From the NCBI GenBank assembly GCA_023678885.1, contig CM042998.1, positions 6,947,820-7,011,819 of the forward strand: 64,000 bases of DNA. Direction: 5' to 3'. Under the pieces are notes generated by a model. That model was not told the DNA's origin and did no database searches. It saw only the letters and a program-made list of their open reading frames with translations. This DNA comes from Pogostemon cablin (Eukaryota; Streptophyta; Magnoliopsida; Lamiales; Lamiaceae). Both the position numbers and the translations under genes were made by a program. This document shows, piece after piece, positions 59,728-64,000 of this stretch. Numbering within the stretch: the stretch's first letter is position 1; every line of letters begins with the position of its first letter.

Positions 59728-60030
59728 GTCGAGTTCTCGTTGCCCATTTCTCCAGACGGCGAAGGCGAACCCTCTTATTCCCAATTGTTCGTCTACTGTC
59801 GGATTTCTAAGGCAGATTCTCTTACTCTTCTCCCCCTTATTATACCGGATGCGCCACACCACCTTCTCGCCGTCGTCGTTCCATACTCACACCTAGGGCT
59901 ACCTTTGCTGGTGTCGGTGTTGGGACCGTCACCGTCTTTGCCGTACAGCAAAACTCGCCCGCAGTCATTTTCGCAACACGACACAGGTGTGGATTATTTT
60001 GATAACTTACTACCTTGTTGCATTCACTGA
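59728..60030 (+). other. Exon-like GC-richer segment, unrecognised
   Basis: A 96-codon frame starts MPISPDGEGEPSYSQLFVYC and has near-coding composition within AT-rich DNA. The product is not recognised and no clear donor or downstream exon was tied to it. It may be the first exon of a plus-strand gene running out of the window, or a pseudogene. Confidence 0.25.
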
Positions 60031-62430
60031 GCTGCGCTCACACCTCGCACATGAAAAATTCATATGATTTAGTGTTAAGGAAAAAGAATCCCTCTTTCGA
60101 GGTTCAATTGGCACATAGTACACATAATTCTTCTCTACTGGCCGTCTAAGATTTTCTGTTTTGGTTTAGCATTCATGGGCTTAACTTTACTAGGCTCCAC
60201 TGTGCAATAGGATACGCATAATGGCCAAGGACCTTTCAAGTTACTATATATTAACGCACCCATTTGCTTTCAAGTTACTATATATTGACTGTGCTACAGT
60301 GGATGTGGAACTAAACTTTGCACAGCTGAAACACTTCTACAAATATTATCTGGGTCCTTTTATATTTTTGCTTTTGTTGAACCTGCATTCATGTATCATG
60401 ATAGTTATAAAGCAAAGATTTGTTGTATCTAAGGATTATGAGCTACATATCAAATTGCTTTCTCCCCATTTAGTTAATCAATTTTTTAAAGAAAACTGTA
60501 ACAAGAAAACCTTTGTAATTACTTTCTTTGTCCATCAATTTCTTTTTGAATAAAAAGAGTAACAGGAAAACCTTTGTAATTACTTTCTTTCGGTTGATAT
60601 ACGTATTGCGTTTTTGACATCTGAAAACCTACAGTTTGAATTTTTCTGTATTTTTCTTTTTATGTGTAGATTCGGAATGAGTACTTTGGTTATCTCTGAA
60701 TCAGTGACAACTTTGGTTATCTCTGAATCAGTGACAAAGGTCTGTCTAATTATTTGTAAAAGAATTTTGTGCCGCAAATTACCCTTTTTCCATCTGCCCC
60801 ATGTTTTCTTGGGCCAACAGTCATATGTATGGCATATGCGTCTTTTCCCTCTTTCTTTCGTTTGGTGAGCTGTTGTATGTTTTCGAATTTATTTTCCCTA
60901 AAATAAATGGGACAGAGTCAGGTGGTTTTGCCTTGTCTTAGAAAAGAAATCTTGTTGGAAGAATAAAAGTTCCAATGTAAGATTGTATGAATCAAACAAA
61001 AAACGCTCAAAACATGAAATCGATAAATTTAAAGGAAATTATTAGCGCTTCCCCTACATTACAAAACTATTTCTGCAATTGTTCCTATACGCCTGATTTT
61101 AGGATCTACAAAGTGAAATGAGAAGTATAGAAAGGAATATATTTTTATATTTCGGCTTATATTGATTTGATGACATATGGTAGGACAAGGGAATGAAAGT
61201 GGACAATATCTAATTTGTAATAAATTGTTCTAAAGGCACACATCCCTAGCCTTTTGGTATTTGGTGCAGCTTTAGAGTGGATGTTTGCCTTTAGATTCTC
61301 CAAACATGTTTCATTGAAAGAGAATGCCTACTGTTCCTTAAATATTTTTTTTTACTCCTGGCTCTTTGTTTTCTGTTTTCCCAGCTTTTGAAACCTTAGT
61401 CCTTGAGACCAGGATAAGATTTGAGTTGTTTTTTTATCTTGCGCGTAGACTTAGGAGTGTCATTACCGATTGGGTTTCAATGCTTTAATCTCAACCACTG
61501 TTTGACCTTGTTGGTTCTTGAATGTCATATGCCGATAAGATAGATTATGTGAGGATGCATTATGCCCATTAATACTTCTTTTTTCTTATATTTTTAAAAT
61601 CCTAAAATTTAAGTTGAATCCTATTACTATGCATTGTTTCTAAGACAAGCAAAGACTGGCCAATCTACATTAATGGAAGTTAACTAATTGAAACAAATTT
61701 CCTTTGTTCACTTGTAAAGTTTGTGAAAATTTCCTGTTCTGAAAAGGTAAAAATTTCCTTGATCTGCCTAAACTTCATTATAATTCCTTTTGGCTGAAAA
61801 CATGTTATTTGAATCTATTTTCCATCTATACATAAATGACAATTTGGACAGAAAATTACACTCTAAACATGCACATGAGAGACTTTTTCTTCTTATATTT
61901 TGTAACTGTTTTTGCAAATAATTGTTCACTAAATGATAAGTGCCACATACAGAAAGAATAGTCATTAATTTGGTCAAATCCAAAGGGAGAGGGTGTCGAT
62001 CTCTAATAAATTTGAAAGAAATATTAATAATTTCATGTTATACTTAAAACATAAACGACACCATGCTTTCGGATTGAAAATTGTAATGCTACACCTAATA
62101 TAGCAGAACCTGTGATATGGAATAAAGGTTTTTTATTGTTGTTTCTTTCTTTTCACAGATGTGAATTGTGATAGCAAGTATGATATGTCCTTTTGAGAAC
62201 TAGGTTAAACAATGAATTACTAAGCATCTCTTGTTTACATGTTCGTTTTATATGAGCCTTTAGATATTGAGTTGGTTAAAGTATACCTCAACTTTCTTTA
62301 ATAGATACACGGTTAGGGAACTGATTTGTGATTATGCTATGACATTACTTTTTCTTCTTGTTTTGTTTTGCTTGCTTCTTTCTCTCTCTCTTTTTCTTTT
62401 TTCTTTTTAAAAGAAAATAATTGCAGGTAC
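60031..62430. other. AT-rich DNA, no recognised exons
   Basis: It could be a long intron or intergenic. It contains two local duplications: AACCTTTGTAATTACTTTCTTT near 60510-60590, and a ~24-bp TTTGGTTATCTCTGAATCAG unit twice at about 60688-60736. No protein is supported. Confidence 0.4.
60686..60738. repeat. Short tandem duplication (about 24-bp unit)
   Basis: ACTTTGGTTATCTCTGAATC followed by AGTGACA occurs twice in direct tandem. Confidence 0.85.
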
Positions 62431-62588
62431 CCTCACCTCTGTTTTGGTTGTGATGGCAGATCCGCTTGAAGCCTTGTACGATCTCTCTACTGCATTAATT
62501 TCGAGCTCTGTGGACTATATGTACTTCTTACACCACTCAACTTGAAGAAATTGCCAATGATATATTGCCAAGATCTTTTGATAATATG
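62427..62588 (+). other. Possible internal exon of an unrecognised plus-strand gene
   Basis: A polypyrimidine tract and TTGCAG acceptor precede a segment with MADPLEALYDLSTALISSS. A one-base-shifted frame then reads TTQLEEIANDILPRSFDNM up to a good donor (AATATG then GTTAGT). Two coding-like halves in different frames suggest a decayed exon or a one-base sequence error. No family was recognised. Confidence 0.3.
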
Positions 62589-62589
62589 G

Positions 62590-64000
62590 TTAGTTCCATT
62601 AACTTATTTTATTTGAGGTTTGTACCAGAGAATTAGGAATCTGAATTGTAGGTGTGTTTTGAATCATCGAGTGGTATTTCTCTGGTGACGATCCATATCA
62701 CCATTTCTTCTGAGGAGATTTAGAACACACTAAAGTAACAGTTATTTGTATGGGGAAAATGAACATGCGTTGAGGATATTATGCTATCTGGATCATTGAT
62801 TATGAACTTGGAACGAAATGTTGCTTGTTTCCGAGCTAGAAAATAAATTGAAAGGAAAATAAAGGCTGAATAAAATTGAAAGTAGAATAACAAATAGATT
62901 GAATATTAAAAAAAATAAAAAGTTGAGCAACAATTGCATTTGTCAACAAACTAACCAACGTTTGTGATTTTTGCTTGTTAAGAAGTTGTTATTGTTCATT
63001 CAAAATATGGAAAATAATACTCTTTGTACCTTATGAAGTAAGGTGGCACAAAAACTATTATTATATAAAGCCTGAGTTTTGCTAAATGTGTCGGTATTCT
63101 GTGGTTGCCACCCCAGGCCCCAATCCCCACGCCCAATTACTTGACTTTATCCCCTCCTGTCCATCTTTTACACGGTCTCTGTTTCTGCTTAATTGCACTC
63201 CATGTTTCTTCATTGTTTCTTCGTTCACTCCAAGCTTCCCTCACCCTACCTCCAATGTCCAAGGCAGGTATTCACTCACTGATTTTTCACTCATTTCGCT
63301 CGTCAATTAATTTCACTTGGAACAATAAGGATAAAATCCCTTCAAATCAAAACCTACACTTCTTTTAAGCTTGTTCTGCATCACTGGTATAAAACACAAA
63401 TTTATGTGTTTTTTCTGAAACAATCATGCCATGCAAAATCGATTCTTGTGATGTGAAAGTAGCCTGTATTGTCATTGGGTTTATTTCAAGGGATTAGTTT
63501 AATTTCATTCATCCGAGTGAGTGAACTCATTTTAATTTCCATGAACATTGTTGCTATTCTTTTTTGCTCTAATTAGGATGCCTTTCTGTGCTTTCGGAGT
63601 TTATCCTTTGGAATTTTTTCCATTATAATGATTGATTTTAACCTATTTAATGGTGTTATAGTTAGTGAGTTTAGTTCAAATACTGGTTAAACGTACTGTT
63701 AGACATTTATCATTTTTGGTTATACTTTGAGTTTTGCTGGAAATGATGAAGTAAGATAAGTCCAATTATAGCATATCCTATGTTGCATATCTAAGTAAAA
63801 ATTTTATGCTTCTTAAATTCATATTTCATAGTAAGCTACACATTATTTACTGCTGCCTTTTGATTTCTATTGTAGTAATCAAGTGTTTACGAGTTAGCGA
63901 CATTTTCTCTCTCTTCATGCTTCATGCACTCTGCCACATATCTGCTCGGATAGAGTGATCTATGGAGTGAGTTTAGTTCTATTTATTTATTTTTTAAATG
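62590..64000. other. AT-rich DNA at the right edge, no recognised gene
   Basis: A C-rich patch near 63100-63300 has two overlapping short frames that look incidental. Nothing else is supported. Confidence 0.35.

Noticed and set aside
63086..63368. Two overlapping plus-strand frames as a gene at the right edge
   Set aside because: They overlap in different frames, show no domain, and lack convincing splice or start context.

Overview
The window is nuclear DNA from a plant, almost certainly a eudicot. It is AT-rich, has intron-split genes with GT..AG boundaries, and is dominated by LTR retrotransposons and MITEs. An asterid or Lamiales-type genome is possible, but the sequence does not settle it. 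I see no tRNA, rRNA or CRISPR.

Two host genes are recognisable, both on the minus strand. MSH3, a mismatch-repair MutS homologue, spans about 2554-13421. GPAT9, an ER glycerol-3-phosphate acyltransferase, spans 53653-57784. GPAT9 reads cleanly through 12 exons (371 codons plus stop). MSH3 has every domain, but shows three apparent lesions: a ~1.1 kb repeat-rich insertion in the N-terminal coding region, a one-base deletion just before the Walker A motif, and a one-base insertion after Walker B. Both indels lie in A/T homopolymers, so the choice is between a decaying gene and consensus errors.

From 13.4 to 25 kb are MITEs, a 777-bp Mutator-type foldback element, and a gag-only Athila-like element (16867-24687). 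That element sits inside a Stowaway-like MITE which also holds a second MITE. From 28.1 to 43.9 kb is an old Ty1/copia element (578-bp LTRs, TSD CATAT) split by two solo LTRs and by a second, minus-strand Athila-like element (35963-43119, TSD TTAGG). The second element in turn carries a hAT-like insertion and a MITE. Both Athila-like elements lack pol.

From 45 to 52.6 kb DNA transposons dominate. The most interesting is a 1394-bp Pack-MULE (48173-49566; ~145-bp TIRs; TSD TAATTTCTT) carrying an almost complete DUF3511 open reading frame plus a second GC-rich captured segment. A Stowaway-like element at about 51968-52634 also seems to carry acquired sequence.

Upstream of GPAT9 is a ~480-bp array of at least 16 GGCCGAATA motifs. 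The last 4 kb contains weak exon-like pieces with no recognised gene. Three Helitron-like 3' ends (about 1096, 14235 and 25549) were also noted.
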